Assembly: GCF_000499785.1 (NCBI RefSeq)
Contig: NZ_HG726019.1
Location: forward strand, 248,001-312,000
From: Bacteroides neonati
GTDB taxonomy: Bacteria > Bacteroidota > Bacteroidia > Bacteroidales > Bacteroidaceae
Direction: 5' to 3'
DNA: 64,000 bases
Part shown: positions 44,642-53,853 of the stretch, piece by piece
How the letters are laid out: each line of letters opens with the position of its first letter
Position numbering within the stretch: position 1 is the stretch's first letter
Made by a program: the position numbers and the translations under genes
The notes under the pieces: generated by a model
Databases searched by the model: none
Told to the model about the DNA's origin: nothing
Seen by the model: the letters and a program-made list of their open reading frames with translations, nothing else

Positions 44642-45646
44642 ATGAAGAAAAAAATTATGTTCAGCGTCATGCTGTTACTAAGCCTGCTTGCACAAGCGCA
44701 ACAGGCTCCTGCTCGAATGAGTTTCGACAAGGATGGAACGTTTAAAATAGCGCAGTTCACCGACATGCATCTGGCCAATGATCCGGAGAAGAACCGGGTA
44801 GTAATCGACCTGCTTAAAGAGGTGCTTGCTTCGGAACAACCCGACTTGGTCGTTTTTACCGGCGACAATACCACTACGGACGAAGTACAGCGTGCGTGGA
44901 CTGACATTGCCCGCGAACTCTCTGCACGGCAAACTCCTTGGACGGCAGTCTTGGGCAATCACGATGATGAACACGCGGTGAAGCGCAAAGAGATTGTCCG
45001 GATGATCAGTGAGCAACCCTACTGCATTCTGCGCAACGTGGCTCAGAGCATTGATGGCGAAGGCAATCATATTATTCCCATTTATAAAACCTCGGACGTA
45101 GCCCAGCCATCGGCTTTGTTGTATTGCTTCGATAGTCAAGCCTATTCTACCTTGAAGGCAGTTAAAGGATATGGATGGGTGCAGCAGTCGCAGGTCGATT
45201 GGTATCGTTGCGAAAGTCGTCGCTACACCGAAAACAATGCGGGCACTCCCTTGCCTGCACTCGCCTTTCTTCACATTCCGCTACCCGAATATACACAAGC
45301 CTGGGAGTCGCTCGAAACCAAACGATATGGCGACCGCAATGAGAAGGAGTGCGCTCCGAATGTCAACAGCGGCCTGTTCGTCAATCTGCTTCAAGGTGGA
45401 GATGTAATGGGTGCTTTTGCAGGACACGACCACGTGAACGATTACATCGCTACCCTTTACGGTGTTGCGCTGGCTTACGGTCGTGCTTCGGGTGGTAGTA
45501 ATACATACGGAGATAAGACCCCGGGCAGCCGGATCATTGTACTAAAAGAAGGCAAGCGGGAGTTCGATACATGGATTCGTGAAAAGGGAAATACGGAGCG
45601 GTTGTATAACTGCGCTTATCCCGAATCGTTTCTTATCGTAAAGTAG
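44642..45646 (+). CDS. secreted calcineurin-like metallophosphoesterase
   Basis: A 334-aa exported phosphoesterase with signal peptide (MLLLSLLAQAQ). The dinuclear-metal motifs are present in order: AQFTDMHL (DxH), VVFTGDNTT (GDx), LGNHDDEH (GNHD), FLHIPLPEY (His) and FAGHDHVND (GHxH). The start at 44642, 20 bp after the SusD-like stop, gives the signal peptide; longer frames overlap the SusD gene. It is the only enzyme in this SusCD locus, which suggests that the locus scavenges a phosphorylated or phosphodiester compound rather than a polysaccharide. Confidence 0.88.
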   Translation: MKKKIMFSVMLLLSLLAQAQQAPARMSFDKDGTFKIAQFTDMHLANDPEKNRVVIDLLKEVLASEQPDLVVFTGDNTTTDEVQRAWTDIARELSARQTPWTAVLGNHDDEHAVKRKEIVRMISEQPYCILRNVAQSIDGEGNHIIPIYKTSDVAQPSALLYCFDSQAYSTLKAVKGYGWVQQSQVDWYRCESRRYTENNAGTPLPALAFLHIPLPEYTQAWESLETKRYGDRNEKECAPNVNSGLFVNLLQGGDVMGAFAGHDHVNDYIATLYGVALAYGRASGGSNTYGDKTPGSRIIVLKEGKREFDTWIREKGNTERLYNCAYPESFLIVK

Positions 45647-45678
45647 GGAGCATATACTTCTATCTTTTTACTCTTTGG

Positions 45679-45720
45679 CATTCCTCTTCTTATCCGCTAG
45701 AAGAGGAATGTTTCTTTTTT
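45679..45720 (+). terminator. terminator of the SusCD locus
   Basis: CATTCCTCTTCT (45679-45690) pairs perfectly with AGAAGAGGAATG (45699-45710) and is followed by TTTCTTTTTT. Confidence 0.88.
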
Positions 45721-45742
45721 AAAACATGGGGGTGTTCTACTA

Positions 45743-45785
45743 CAATACATGGGGATGTTGCAACGAACAACATCCCCATGTATTG
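45743..45785. repeat. perfect 18-bp inverted repeat
   Basis: CAATACATGGGGATGTTG (45743-45760) and CAACATCCCCATGTATTG (45768-45785) are exact inverted copies with a 7-base loop. A partial third copy, ACATGGGGGTGTT, lies just upstream near 45724. No T-tract follows. It sits between the SusCD terminator and the end of the leftward YfhO gene and may act as that gene's 3' stabiliser or terminator. Confidence 0.8.
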
Positions 45786-45827
45786 ATGGTAAACTATACT
45801 AGTTTAGCAGAGTAAGAATAGTTACTG

Positions 45828-48347
45828 CTATTTCTGATCTTCCCTCTCTTTTGTAGTCAACCTTTTACGGTAGATAAACAGCAAGGCTATAATAGCAATC
45901 AGAATCAGTGCCAATGCTCCGTAAGCAATGCTTTCGGTCACATGCAGGCTCTTGGGGTCAAAGCGCATCACGATGGTGTGCTTACCTGCCGGCACTTGCA
46001 TAGCACGTAGTATGTAGTCGGCACGGGCTATCTCGGCGGGTTGCCCGTCAATTGTTGCTTGCCAGCCCGGGTAGTATATCTCCGAAAAGACGACAACACC
46101 CGCTTGTGGTGTCGATACTTCGTAGACCAGTTCGTTGGGCTCATAGCTCGTTAAGCGGATGGTAGAGAGCGAGTCTTTGAAGCCTTGGGTAACCCCTTGG
46201 AGTTGTTCCTTGAAGCGGCTGTCGACAATGGCGGTTGTTTGCAGGTCGGTACGGCCTACGGCATCAATCTCTTCATTGGCGTTGGCCACATACGTTACTT
46301 TGTCGACAAACCAAGCGTTGCCATAGGCATAGGGGTTGAGGATAGGCACTGTCTGTCCTTGTTGTCCGGCTGGGAAAATGAAGTATTTCGCATTCAGCAT
46401 ATTCAGCACACGGAATTTGGAGGCATCCACACTATCCATCTGTCCGCCGGCTGTGGCTATCTCTTTATATGCGGCCTGCATCTCGGGCGATATGTGGTGG
46501 TTAATCATCTCTTGATAGCGTTGCAACTTGGCTGCGTGGTAGCCGCCAATGCTCTTGTGCCAATACGATGTATTGTTTTCGTTGAAGGTGTTGCTGGCGA
46601 AGTTGAGCACGCGATAATCGAGTGATTTGTCTTGAAGTATCTGCTCGTCGGTAGCTGTTTTGCGGAAGCTGTCGGTTTGTGCCGTTTTAGGCACGAACTG
46701 CTCGTCGTTCAGATAACGCTTGTTGACGCTCCACATATCGACCAGACAGAGCACGGCGATAGCACCCACTGTCCACGAGATGTTGATCTTCCGGGCGTTG
46801 TAAGCCAACAAGATAAGCGTACCTATGGCTACGATAAAGAAGCTGCGCCAAGCGTCGGATGTGAAGAGGTGTACACGCATCTCTTCGAGGTTTGCCACGA
46901 TGGCAGGCAGCTGATCGGCCGGCAATCCGTTTTGCAAGGCTGCCATCTCCTGTGCCGGAACGAAAGCCGAGAAGAAGAGGCGGGGCGCAACGGCGAAGAG
47001 AAAGGCCAGTCCACCGGTTAGCCCGAAGCTGATGTAGATGTATTTTAGTTTCTCTTTGAGCAGTTCGGGGTGCGAAAGAATCTCTTTGAGCGTAAGCATC
47101 GCCAGCAGAGGAATCGTGAATTCGGCTATCACCAGTATCGAGGATACGGCACGGAACTTATTATACATCGGAACGTAGTCGATGAAGAAGTCGGTAAGCC
47201 CCATGAAGTTCTTACCCCAGGCAAGTACGATGGAGAAGATGGTGGCACCTACCAAAGCCCACTTCATCGGGCCTTTGAGTATGAAACAGCCTAATAGGAA
47301 GAGCATCAATACGAATGCACCTACGTATACAGGACCCGAAGTCATCGGTTGGTCTCCGAAGTATTGGGTGAGCTGCGAATAGAGGCTGCCGTACATCGGG
47401 TTGGCTTTTTCCATCGCCTTTTCGCTTTGCGATAGCGGAATCGAAGCACCTCCTTTTACGTTCGGAACCAATAGGCTGAAGGTTTCGCCAATACCATAAC
47501 TCCACTGCGTGATGTAGTCGCGATTCAGACCGCTGCTTGTTTGTTCGGCCGCAGCTCCATCAAACTTCAGCTCGCTCTTGCCGCGCATGGTTTCTTTGCT
47601 ATACTCGTAGGTATGGTATAAATTCGAGATGTTAACGGCTACGCCTACCAGTCCGGCAATCACCAGAATGCCGCTGGCCTTAAAGAAGGCAGGCAGCTCT
47701 TTCTTGCACCAGGCATCTTCAAAGAAGGCTCCGGCAATGAAAAGAATAACGAATAGGAAGTAATACGACATCTGTACGTGGTTCGACTGTATCTGCATGG
47801 CGAGGAACAGCGCGGTGAGTATGGCTCCGAGCAGGTATTTCCTTTTGTACACCAATACGATACCGGCTATTGTAGGGGGGATGTAGGCCAGTGTGATGAA
47901 TTTCCAGATATGGCCTGCCGCGATCAGGATGAAGAAATAGGACGAAAAGGCCCAGATAACGCCACCCAATGCCGATAGCCAGGCGGGTAGTCCGAAGGCG
48001 CGCAGCAATATGTAAAAACCGAGCATCATCATAAATGCCAGACTAACGTAGCTGGGCAGGTATAAATGATAAGCATCTTGTACAACCTGTAAGGGTTTGG
48101 TCGAATCGTAGCTAGGCGACATCTGATAGGTAGGCATACCCCCAAAAAGGGCATTCGTCCATCGTGTGCGCTCGCCGGTACGCTCTTGATAGGCCACCGA
48201 TTCTTGTCCGGCTCCGGCTCCGGCAGCAGTGTCGTGTTGAAAAAGGATACGACCTTCGATATCGGCCGGGAAAAAATAGGCGAAAGAAAGGATTACAAAT
48301 GCCAGAATGGCAAGCAGGTCCGGAAGAAGCCTTTTGATGAAATTCAT
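45828..48347 (-). CDS. YfhO-family multi-pass membrane protein
   Basis: An 839-aa inner-membrane protein with about 12-13 helices and a large C-terminal extracytoplasmic domain (about 500-780) before a last helix near the C-terminus and a basic tail (YRKRLTTKER). It fits the YfhO/PF09586 family of GT-C-like proteins, thought to transfer sugars from lipid carriers; in Firmicutes relatives glycosylate teichoic acids. N-terminal LSFAYFFPADIEGR and C-terminal EIYYPGWQATIDGQP are typical. Acceptor in Bacteroides unknown. Confidence 0.82.
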   Translation of the reverse strand: MNFIKRLLPDLLAILAFVILSFAYFFPADIEGRILFQHDTAAGAGAGQESVAYQERTGERTRWTNALFGGMPTYQMSPSYDSTKPLQVVQDAYHLYLPSYVSLAFMMMLGFYILLRAFGLPAWLSALGGVIWAFSSYFFILIAAGHIWKFITLAYIPPTIAGIVLVYKRKYLLGAILTALFLAMQIQSNHVQMSYYFLFVILFIAGAFFEDAWCKKELPAFFKASGILVIAGLVGVAVNISNLYHTYEYSKETMRGKSELKFDGAAAEQTSSGLNRDYITQWSYGIGETFSLLVPNVKGGASIPLSQSEKAMEKANPMYGSLYSQLTQYFGDQPMTSGPVYVGAFVLMLFLLGCFILKGPMKWALVGATIFSIVLAWGKNFMGLTDFFIDYVPMYNKFRAVSSILVIAEFTIPLLAMLTLKEILSHPELLKEKLKYIYISFGLTGGLAFLFAVAPRLFFSAFVPAQEMAALQNGLPADQLPAIVANLEEMRVHLFTSDAWRSFFIVAIGTLILLAYNARKINISWTVGAIAVLCLVDMWSVNKRYLNDEQFVPKTAQTDSFRKTATDEQILQDKSLDYRVLNFASNTFNENNTSYWHKSIGGYHAAKLQRYQEMINHHISPEMQAAYKEIATAGGQMDSVDASKFRVLNMLNAKYFIFPAGQQGQTVPILNPYAYGNAWFVDKVTYVANANEEIDAVGRTDLQTTAIVDSRFKEQLQGVTQGFKDSLSTIRLTSYEPNELVYEVSTPQAGVVVFSEIYYPGWQATIDGQPAEIARADYILRAMQVPAGKHTIVMRFDPKSLHVTESIAYGALALILIAIIALLFIYRKRLTTKEREDQK

Positions 48348-48373
48348 AACTATCTCTATTATAATTAGTGGGG

Positions 48374-48410
48374 CAAAGATAGTGTTTATCAGCGAAAAAT
48401 TGTACTTTTG
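48374..48410. promoter_or_regulatory. divergent YfhO/mtnN promoter region
   Basis: The minus strand has TATCTTTG (48381-48374) for the YfhO gene; the plus strand has TACTTTTG (48403-48410) for mtnN. -33 boxes are poor. Confidence 0.5.
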
Positions 48411-48431
48411 CTTTTACAAAAGAAAAGAGAC

Positions 48432-49115
48432 ATGAGAATTGGAGTGATAAGCGCCATGAGCGCCGAACAAGAACAGTTGATCGGGCTGTTGGACCGTAAA
48501 GAAGATAAACAGGAAGGGAGCTTCCGCTGGGTAGAAGGCCGGATGGGCGATCATACGCTGATACTCGTACAGTCGGGTATTGGAAAGGTGAATGCTGCTG
48601 TTGGAGCTATGGAGCTGATTCGTTGCTGTCGCCCCGACTGTGTGGTGAGCACCGGTGTGGCGGGTGGCATTGATACCTCCCTGAGTGTGATGGATGTTGT
48701 AGTGGGGCGTCAGGTCGTATACCACGATGTGTGGTGTGGCGAAGGCAATGCCTACGGGCAGGTGCAGGGCTTGCCTACTTCGTTTCAAGGCGATGAACAG
48801 ATGCTTGCTTCTGCTCTGAAGTTGCAAACTCCGGTAACGATTCACGAAGGGCTGATTTGTACAGGCGATCAGTTTATCACGGCACGCGAAGAGCTTGATC
48901 GAATCAAGGCACAATTCCCCAACGGCTTGGCTGTCGATATGGAGTCGGGAGCCATTGCGCAGGTATGCTATCTGCAAGGAATGCCTTTTTTGAGTTTCCG
49001 TATCATCAGCGATACACCGGGAGTGAAAGAGCATAGCCAACAGTATCAAGATTTCTGGGGCACGATGGCTGAGCGTTCGTTCGAGGTAACGCGGGCTTTT
49101 CTCTCCTCGTTATAA
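48432..49115 (+). CDS. mtnN: 5'-methylthioadenosine/S-adenosylhomocysteine nucleosidase
   Basis: Hydrolyses SAH to S-ribosylhomocysteine and adenine, and MTA likewise (227 aa). N-terminal MRIGVISAMSAEQEQL, VSTGVAGG, and VDMESGAIAQVCYLQGMPFLSFRIISDT carry the nucleoside-phosphorylase-fold motifs, including the catalytic Asp near the C-terminus (SDT). The start at 48432 follows the -7 box at a sensible distance. The product is the substrate of LuxS, encoded 30 bp downstream. Confidence 0.93.
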   Translation: MRIGVISAMSAEQEQLIGLLDRKEDKQEGSFRWVEGRMGDHTLILVQSGIGKVNAAVGAMELIRCCRPDCVVSTGVAGGIDTSLSVMDVVVGRQVVYHDVWCGEGNAYGQVQGLPTSFQGDEQMLASALKLQTPVTIHEGLICTGDQFITAREELDRIKAQFPNGLAVDMESGAIAQVCYLQGMPFLSFRIISDTPGVKEHSQQYQDFWGTMAERSFEVTRAFLSSL

Positions 49116-49145
49116 AAATAATATTCATTATACACAATCATTTAT

Positions 49146-49628
49146 ATGAAGACAATTCCAAGTTTTACCATTGATCATATTCATTTATTGCGCGGCATTT
49201 ATGTATCGCGTAAAGACAATGTAGGAGGCGAAACCGTTACTACGTTTGATATTCGCATGAAAGAGCCCAACCGCGAACCTGCTTTGGGACAAGGTGCGCT
49301 GCATACCATTGAACACCTGGCTGCTACGTATCTGCGCAATCATCCGGTATGGGCCGACCAAATCGTATACTGGGGGCCTATGGGTTGCCTCACGGGTAAT
49401 TATTTGTTGATGAAAGGCGACTTAAGCTCGAAAGACATCGTAGAGCTGATGCAGGAAACCTTCCGCTTTGTAGCCGAATTTGAAGGGGAAGTAGCCGGAA
49501 CATCTCCGATGGATTGTGGAAACTACTTGTTGCATGATCTGCCCATGGCAAAGTGGGAGTCGGCCAAGTATCTGCATGAAGTATTGGAGCAGATGACAGA
49601 CGCTAATTTGGTATATCCCGTAAAGTAG
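49146..49628 (+). CDS. luxS: S-ribosylhomocysteine lyase (AI-2 synthase)
   Basis: Splits S-ribosylhomocysteine into homocysteine and DPD, the precursor of the autoinducer AI-2. The 160-aa protein has the metal-binding HTIEHLAA motif (HxxEH), the third ligand region MDCGNYLLHDL, and the family N-terminus FTIDHIHLLRGIYVSR. It completes SAH recycling with mtnN in one operon, ending in a strong terminator. Confidence 0.95.
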   Translation: MKTIPSFTIDHIHLLRGIYVSRKDNVGGETVTTFDIRMKEPNREPALGQGALHTIEHLAATYLRNHPVWADQIVYWGPMGCLTGNYLLMKGDLSSKDIVELMQETFRFVAEFEGEVAGTSPMDCGNYLLHDLPMAKWESAKYLHEVLEQMTDANLVYPVK

Positions 49629-49662
49629 TAGATATAACTAGCTTGTCGTATCAAATTGTGAT

Positions 49663-49704
49663 AAAAATGGAGCCAATAGCATCAAAACTATTGGCTCCAT
49701 TTTT
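49663..49704 (+). terminator. luxS terminator
   Basis: AAAAATGGAGCCAATAG (49663-49679) pairs perfectly with CTATTGGCTCCATTTTT (49688-49704), with an 8-base loop and terminal T5. Symmetric A and T tracts allow action in both directions. Confidence 0.9.
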
Positions 49705-49752
49705 ATCCAATAATAACTTGTCCAATTAGCCCTATAGGTCAAAAAAATATTT

Positions 49753-49760
49753 TATATTTG
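49753..49760 (+). promoter_or_regulatory. -7 element of the PAS kinase gene
   Basis: TATATTTG, 46 bp before the ATG at 49807. No clear -33 box. Confidence 0.5.
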
Positions 49761-49806
49761 CAACAATATATGTAGATTATACAACAAAATAAAGAGACAA
49801 TTACGA

Positions 49807-50973
49807 ATGGAGAGTTGCGAGCAAAAAACAAAGGAAGAGCTAGTAAAATTGGTAGCCACACTCGAAAGAAAGCTGGAAGAGGTCTCTTCGGAACTTACGC
49901 TGTATAAAAATCAGAATTTTTGTGATAAGTATGGTCCTCATATATTTGGTGCAATGTCCGATATGCTGACTATTATAAGTCATGATGGAACAATTGTAGA
50001 ATTAATCTCATCGGCCGAGACGAACCATGTAGAGGGCACAACGGTTCAAAATCTAATCAATGCCAATGTGGAAGATTTGTTGCCCGAATCGGCTTATCGA
50101 AGCCTGCGTCAGAATATGGATAAAGTGATTACTACCGGACGCAAATCGGTTGCCGGGCATTCAATGATGTTTCGCGGAGAACTTCGACACTATGAGAATC
50201 AGATATTTCCTCTCGATGAAAAGTATTTATTTTGTATTTGTCACGATGTCACCAATCAAAGAAAGGTAGAGCAGGAGTTGATAAGTGCTCGTTTGAAGGC
50301 GGAAGAATCTGATCGGCTAAAGTCGGCGTTCTTAGCCAATATGAGCCATGAAATTCGTACTCCTTTGAATTCCATCGTCGGCTTTTCTCGTTTGGCAATT
50401 GATGCAAAAGAGGAGGCCGTGAAGAAACAATATGTAGAGATTGTAGAGAAGAACTCGGATATTCTGCTCAATTTATTCAACGATATTCTTGATCTTTCGG
50501 CGTTGGAGGCCGGCGTACTCCAATTGGCTGTTGAGCCGGTTTCGTTGATAAGTGTGTGCGAAATGTTGCTTTGGGAGCATCGTTGTACTCTTCGAAAAGA
50601 AGTTAGCCTGATTCTCGATGCAGTTGATCGTGAGTTAATGGTTTATGGCGACAAGCACCGAATTTCTCAGGTATTGGATAATTTATTGAGCAATGCTTGT
50701 AAGTTTACTCCTCAGGGTACCGTACGCTTTGGCTTTGAGAGTAAGAATAATGTGATTCAATTTTACGTGCAGGATACCGGTATAGGTGTTTCGCCCGAGA
50801 AAGCCTCTACTATCTTTCGGCGTTTCGGTAAAGTGAATGACTTTGTGCAGGGTACCGGATTGGGTTTGACTATTTGCCGTTTGTTGGTTGAGAAGATGGG
50901 TGGTCGCATCTGGATTCGTTCGAAGCTGGGACATGGAACTACCTTCTATTTTACATTGCCTCAGCAAATATAA
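49807..50973 (+). CDS. soluble PAS-domain histidine kinase
   Basis: A 388-aa kinase with no transmembrane segment: N-terminal coiled coil (1-35), PAS domain (about 45-150, ending FCICHDVTNQRKVEQEL), HisKA with the phospho-acceptor His in NMSHEIRTPLNSIVGF, and HATPase (NLLSNACKFT, DTGIGV, GTGLGLTICRLL). There is no receiver domain and no adjacent response regulator, so it is an orphan whose partner must lie elsewhere. Cytoplasmic sensing of a small ligand or redox state through PAS is likely. Confidence 0.9.
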   Translation: MESCEQKTKEELVKLVATLERKLEEVSSELTLYKNQNFCDKYGPHIFGAMSDMLTIISHDGTIVELISSAETNHVEGTTVQNLINANVEDLLPESAYRSLRQNMDKVITTGRKSVAGHSMMFRGELRHYENQIFPLDEKYLFCICHDVTNQRKVEQELISARLKAEESDRLKSAFLANMSHEIRTPLNSIVGFSRLAIDAKEEAVKKQYVEIVEKNSDILLNLFNDILDLSALEAGVLQLAVEPVSLISVCEMLLWEHRCTLRKEVSLILDAVDRELMVYGDKHRISQVLDNLLSNACKFTPQGTVRFGFESKNNVIQFYVQDTGIGVSPEKASTIFRRFGKVNDFVQGTGLGLTICRLLVEKMGGRIWIRSKLGHGTTFYFTLPQQI

Positions 50974-51028
50974 GAATGGTGACTATTGAATATCGATCTA
51001 TTCATTAGTCACCATTCGGCTTTTCTTT
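50974..51028. terminator. bidirectional terminator between convergent genes
   Basis: GAATGGTGACTA (50974-50985) pairs with TAGTCACCATTC (51006-51017), extended inward by TGAATA/TATTCA (50987-50992 and 50999-51004). GGCTTTTCTTTT follows on the plus strand. Confidence 0.8.
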
Positions 51029-52677
51029 TAGATAATCTCGATTCCTTGCTCTTTACAGAGTTTTAATCCGAGCTCTTTTAGTTTGAACTTTTGTATCTTT
51101 CCGCTTCCCGTCATGGGGAATTCGTCAATGAAAAACACATATTTCGGTATCTTATACCGGGATATCTTATCTTTGCAGAAATCGCGTACGTCCGATTCGT
51201 GCATTTCTGCTCCTTCGCGCAAGATGATAAAGGCACCTACAGCTTCGCCGTATTTCTGCGAGGGGATACCTGCTACTTGTACGTCTTTTACGCCTTCGAG
51301 CTTATATAAAAACTCTTCTATTTCGCGTGGATAGATGTTCTCTCCTCCTCGGATAATCATGTCTTTGATACGTCCCGTAATGCGATAGTTGCCGTCTTCG
51401 TCTTTGATACCGAGATCGCCCGAATGGAGGAATTGGTTTTGATCAATTACCTCGGCTGTTGCCTGCGGGTTCTTATAGTAGCCCTTCATGGTGTTATAGC
51501 CACGGTTACACATCTCACCCTGTACGCCGACGGGGCATTCGAGCCCGGTTTCAGGATCAATCACCTTTACTTCGGTAAATTCAAAGTCGTATCCTACGGT
51601 ATTGCAGCGGGCGTCAAACGAATCTTCCAGTCGAGTGGCTGTCATGCCCGGAGAGGCTTCGGTAAGCCCGTAAACACTGGTTACTTTCATGAACATCTTC
51701 TCTTCGACCTGCTTCATCAACTCTACAGGACATAACGAGCCGGCCATAATGCCTGTGCGTAGGCTCGACATATCGAAGAGCTCGAACATAGGGTGGTTGA
51801 GTTCGGCGATGAACATGGTCGGTACTCCATAGAGAGCAGTACAACGCTCTTTGTGGATCGAAGCCAGTACCACCAATGGGTCGAAGCGTTCGACAATTAC
51901 CTGTGTGCAACCATGCGTAAGGCAGTTCATGGTGGCTAGCACCACGCCGAAACAGTGGAATAGCGGAACGCAGCAACAGAGTTTATCGGCTGCGGTGAAC
52001 TTCATGTGTTCGCCCGTCAAGAACCCATTGTTGGTGATGTTGTGATGTGTCAGCATCACTCCCTTTGGGAAACCTGTAGTGCCCGAGGTGTATTGCATAT
52101 TCACCACATCGTGACAATCGACCTGACTCTTCAATTTATTCAGGTGATCGTCCGCAACGTTATTGCCCAACAGTAGTATCTCGGATGTATTGTACATGCC
52201 GCGATGCTTCTCCTGCCCTACGTAGATGACATTTTTCATGTGCGGAAATCGCTCGCTCTTCAAGTGTCCCCGTTCGCAAGTTTTAAGTTCGGGCAGCATG
52301 GTATAGGTCATCTGTACAAAGTCACTGTCCTTTTCGCCATTAACGATGCAGAGCGTATGCATGTCTGAGTTCTCACAAAGATATTCCAACTCTGCCTGTT
52401 TGTAGTTTGTGTTGACGGTTACATATACTGCACCGATCTTAGCACATGCATATAATAAGGTAAGCCAATCGGGAACATTGGCTGCCCAGATACCTACATG
52501 CGTACCTCTCTCTACTCCGATGGTAACGAGCCCTTTGGCCATATCGTCAACCCGTTCGTTAAATTGCTTCCAGGTAAAACGAAGGTTACGGTCGGAGTAT
52601 ACTATGTATTCTTTATCGGGAGTTGTTACGGCCCAGTGCTCTAACCACTGACCGAGTGTTTTGTCGTATAATTGCAT
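51028..52677 (-). CDS. AMP-forming acyl-CoA synthetase
   Basis: A 549-aa ANL-superfamily ligase that activates a carboxylic acid (probably a medium- or long-chain fatty acid) to acyl-CoA. The P-loop is [45 protein letters not shown] and [12 protein letters not shown] follow, and the catalytic Lys lies in [11 protein letters not shown] near the C-terminus. It follows the XRE-cupin regulator gene after 19 bp, so the two form an operon. Confidence 0.9.
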   Translation of the reverse strand: MQLYDKTLGQWLEHWAVTTPDKEYIVYSDRNLRFTWKQFNERVDDMAKGLVTIGVERGTHVGIWAANVPDWLTLLYACAKIGAVYVTVNTNYKQAELEYLCENSDMHTLCIVNGEKDSDFVQMTYTMLPELKTCERGHLKSERFPHMKNVIYVGQEKHRGMYNTSEILLLGNNVADDHLNKLKSQVDCHDVVNMQYTSGTTGFPKGVMLTHHNITNNGFLTGEHMKFTAADKLCCCVPLFHCFGVVLATMNCLTHGCTQVIVERFDPLVVLASIHKERCTALYGVPTMFIAELNHPMFELFDMSSLRTGIMAGSLCPVELMKQVEEKMFMKVTSVYGLTEASPGMTATRLEDSFDARCNTVGYDFEFTEVKVIDPETGLECPVGVQGEMCNRGYNTMKGYYKNPQATAEVIDQNQFLHSGDLGIKDEDGNYRITGRIKDMIIRGGENIYPREIEEFLYKLEGVKDVQVAGIPSQKYGEAVGAFIILREGAEMHESDVRDFCKDKISRYKIPKYVFFIDEFPMTGSGKIQKFKLKELGLKLCKEQGIEII

Positions 52678-52696
52678 AAGTATGAATCAAGCTAAG

Positions 52697-53272
52697 TTAG
52701 ATTGGTGTGTAGATAACGGCCAGTATCTTTGCAGCTTGTCCTTCGTATGCATGTACATGGTGGGGTACGATTGAGTCATAATAGATGCTGTCGCCCTCTT
52801 CGAGCAGGTACGTGCTTTTGCCGTAGCTGATTTCCATGACTCCTTCCATAACCATGATGAACTCTTCGCCCTCGTGAGAAGAAAGGATAAAGTCGCTATC
52901 CTCGGTGGGAGCTACGTCGATAATGAAGGGTTCCATATGTCGGTCTGATTTAGACTTTGACAGGGAGTGATACTCCATATGCTTACGCGAATGGATTGCA
53001 TTATTGGAGAAGCTAATGGTGTCTTTTGCCTCTTTCTGCCGACAAACAACCGGGCCACTCTCTTCTTGGTCATCGAGGAAAGTACCTAAGCGGACACCCA
53101 ATACACGTGCTATCTTGATGAGTGGAGCGAGTGATGGCAGATCGATGTTGTTTTCGATACGTTCCACTTGTTCCAGTGCCAGACCGGAGCGTTGAGCTAA
53201 CTCTTCGATAGTGATTGACTTATTTTCGCGGAGGGCTTTGATTTTCTCTCCAACAATCTTGCTTGTATCCAT
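52697..53272 (-). CDS. XRE-cupin transcriptional regulator
   Basis: A 191-aa protein: N-terminal helix-turn-helix (about 8-62, ITIEELAQRSGLALEQVERIEN), a linker, and a C-terminal cupin (about 110-190, HEGEEFIMVMEGVMEISYG). Such proteins sense a small metabolite in the cupin and repress or activate a nearby pathway, here presumably the acyl-CoA synthetase encoded directly downstream. Confidence 0.88.
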   Translation of the reverse strand: MDTSKIVGEKIKALRENKSITIEELAQRSGLALEQVERIENNIDLPSLAPLIKIARVLGVRLGTFLDDQEESGPVVCRQKEAKDTISFSNNAIHSRKHMEYHSLSKSKSDRHMEPFIIDVAPTEDSDFILSSHEGEEFIMVMEGVMEISYGKSTYLLEEGDSIYYDSIVPHHVHAYEGQAAKILAVIYTPI

Positions 53273-53322
53273 ATTGATAGGTTTTATTGTCTAAATGGTT
53301 ATGATTTAAAATAGATCAACTG

Positions 53323-53353
53323 CAAAAATAATCAAATCTTTAGTTCGTAGCAA
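53323..53353 (-). promoter_or_regulatory. promoter of the XRE-cupin operon
   Basis: On the minus strand GTTG (-33, 53354-53351), a 20-nt spacer, then TATTTTTG (53330-53323). Confidence 0.6.
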
Positions 53354-53362
53354 CAATATGTG

Positions 53363-53411
53363 CAAAAAAAGAAAGGCTTCCTTAATCATAAGGAAACCTT
53401 TCTTCTTTTTT
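53363..53411 (-). terminator. rpsO terminator
   Basis: AAGAAAGG-C-TTCCTTA (53369-53384) pairs with TAAGGAA-A-CCTTTCTT (53389-53404), one internal mismatch. The minus strand then reads a run of T (plus-strand A7 at 53364-53370), just past the rpsO stop. Confidence 0.82.
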
Positions 53412-53429
53412 CTGTCCGAAAGTAACGAA

Positions 53430-53699
53430 TTACTTACGCAGACCCAGAGTCTTAATGATAGCACGGTATCTGTTGATATCGCGATCTTTCAAGTAGTTAA
53501 GCAAGCGACGACGCTTTGCTACTAACATGGTCAAGGCTCTTTCAGTACTATAATCTTTTCTGTTGAGCTTCATGTGCTCAGTCAGGTGGGTAATACGGTA
53601 TGAAAACAAAGCTATCTGGGCCTCTGATGAGCCAGTATCAGTGTTAGACTTTCCGTACTTACCGAAGATTTCTTGCTTTTCAGCAGCGTCTAAATACAT
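53430..53699 (-). CDS. rpsO: 30S ribosomal protein S15
   Basis: An 89-aa ribosomal protein that binds the central domain of 16S rRNA and bridges to the 50S subunit. The sequence YLDAAEKQEIFGKYG..DTGSSEAQIALFSYRI and LNYLKDRDINRYRAIIKTLGLRK is clear S15. The start at 53699 gives the standard length; an upstream in-frame ATG lies inside the promoter. Confidence 0.95.
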   Translation of the reverse strand: MYLDAAEKQEIFGKYGKSNTDTGSSEAQIALFSYRITHLTEHMKLNRKDYSTERALTMLVAKRRRLLNYLKDRDINRYRAIIKTLGLRK

Positions 53700-53741
53700 A
53701 ATTCTTAGAATTTTTAATATATAAGTATTTCTTTGAGCGTG

Positions 53742-53773
53742 CAAAGATAGCTATTATATTGATAATCCGCAAT
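53742..53773 (-). promoter_or_regulatory. rpsO promoter
   Basis: On the minus strand ATTG (53773-53770), a 20-nt spacer and TATCTTTG (53749-53742), about 43 nt upstream of the rpsO start. Confidence 0.7.
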
Positions 53774-53824
53774 GAATTAAAGGAAATTATTTGGAAGATA
53801 GCGTTTATTCTAATCCTATTTTCG

Positions 53825-53832
53825 TACCTTTG
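53825..53832 (+). promoter_or_regulatory. -7 element of typA
   Basis: TACCTTTG, 21 bp before the typA ATG at 53854. It shows that the longer in-frame ATG at 53791 is not the start. Confidence 0.6.
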
Positions 53833-53853
53833 CAGCAAATATATAGGTATTAT

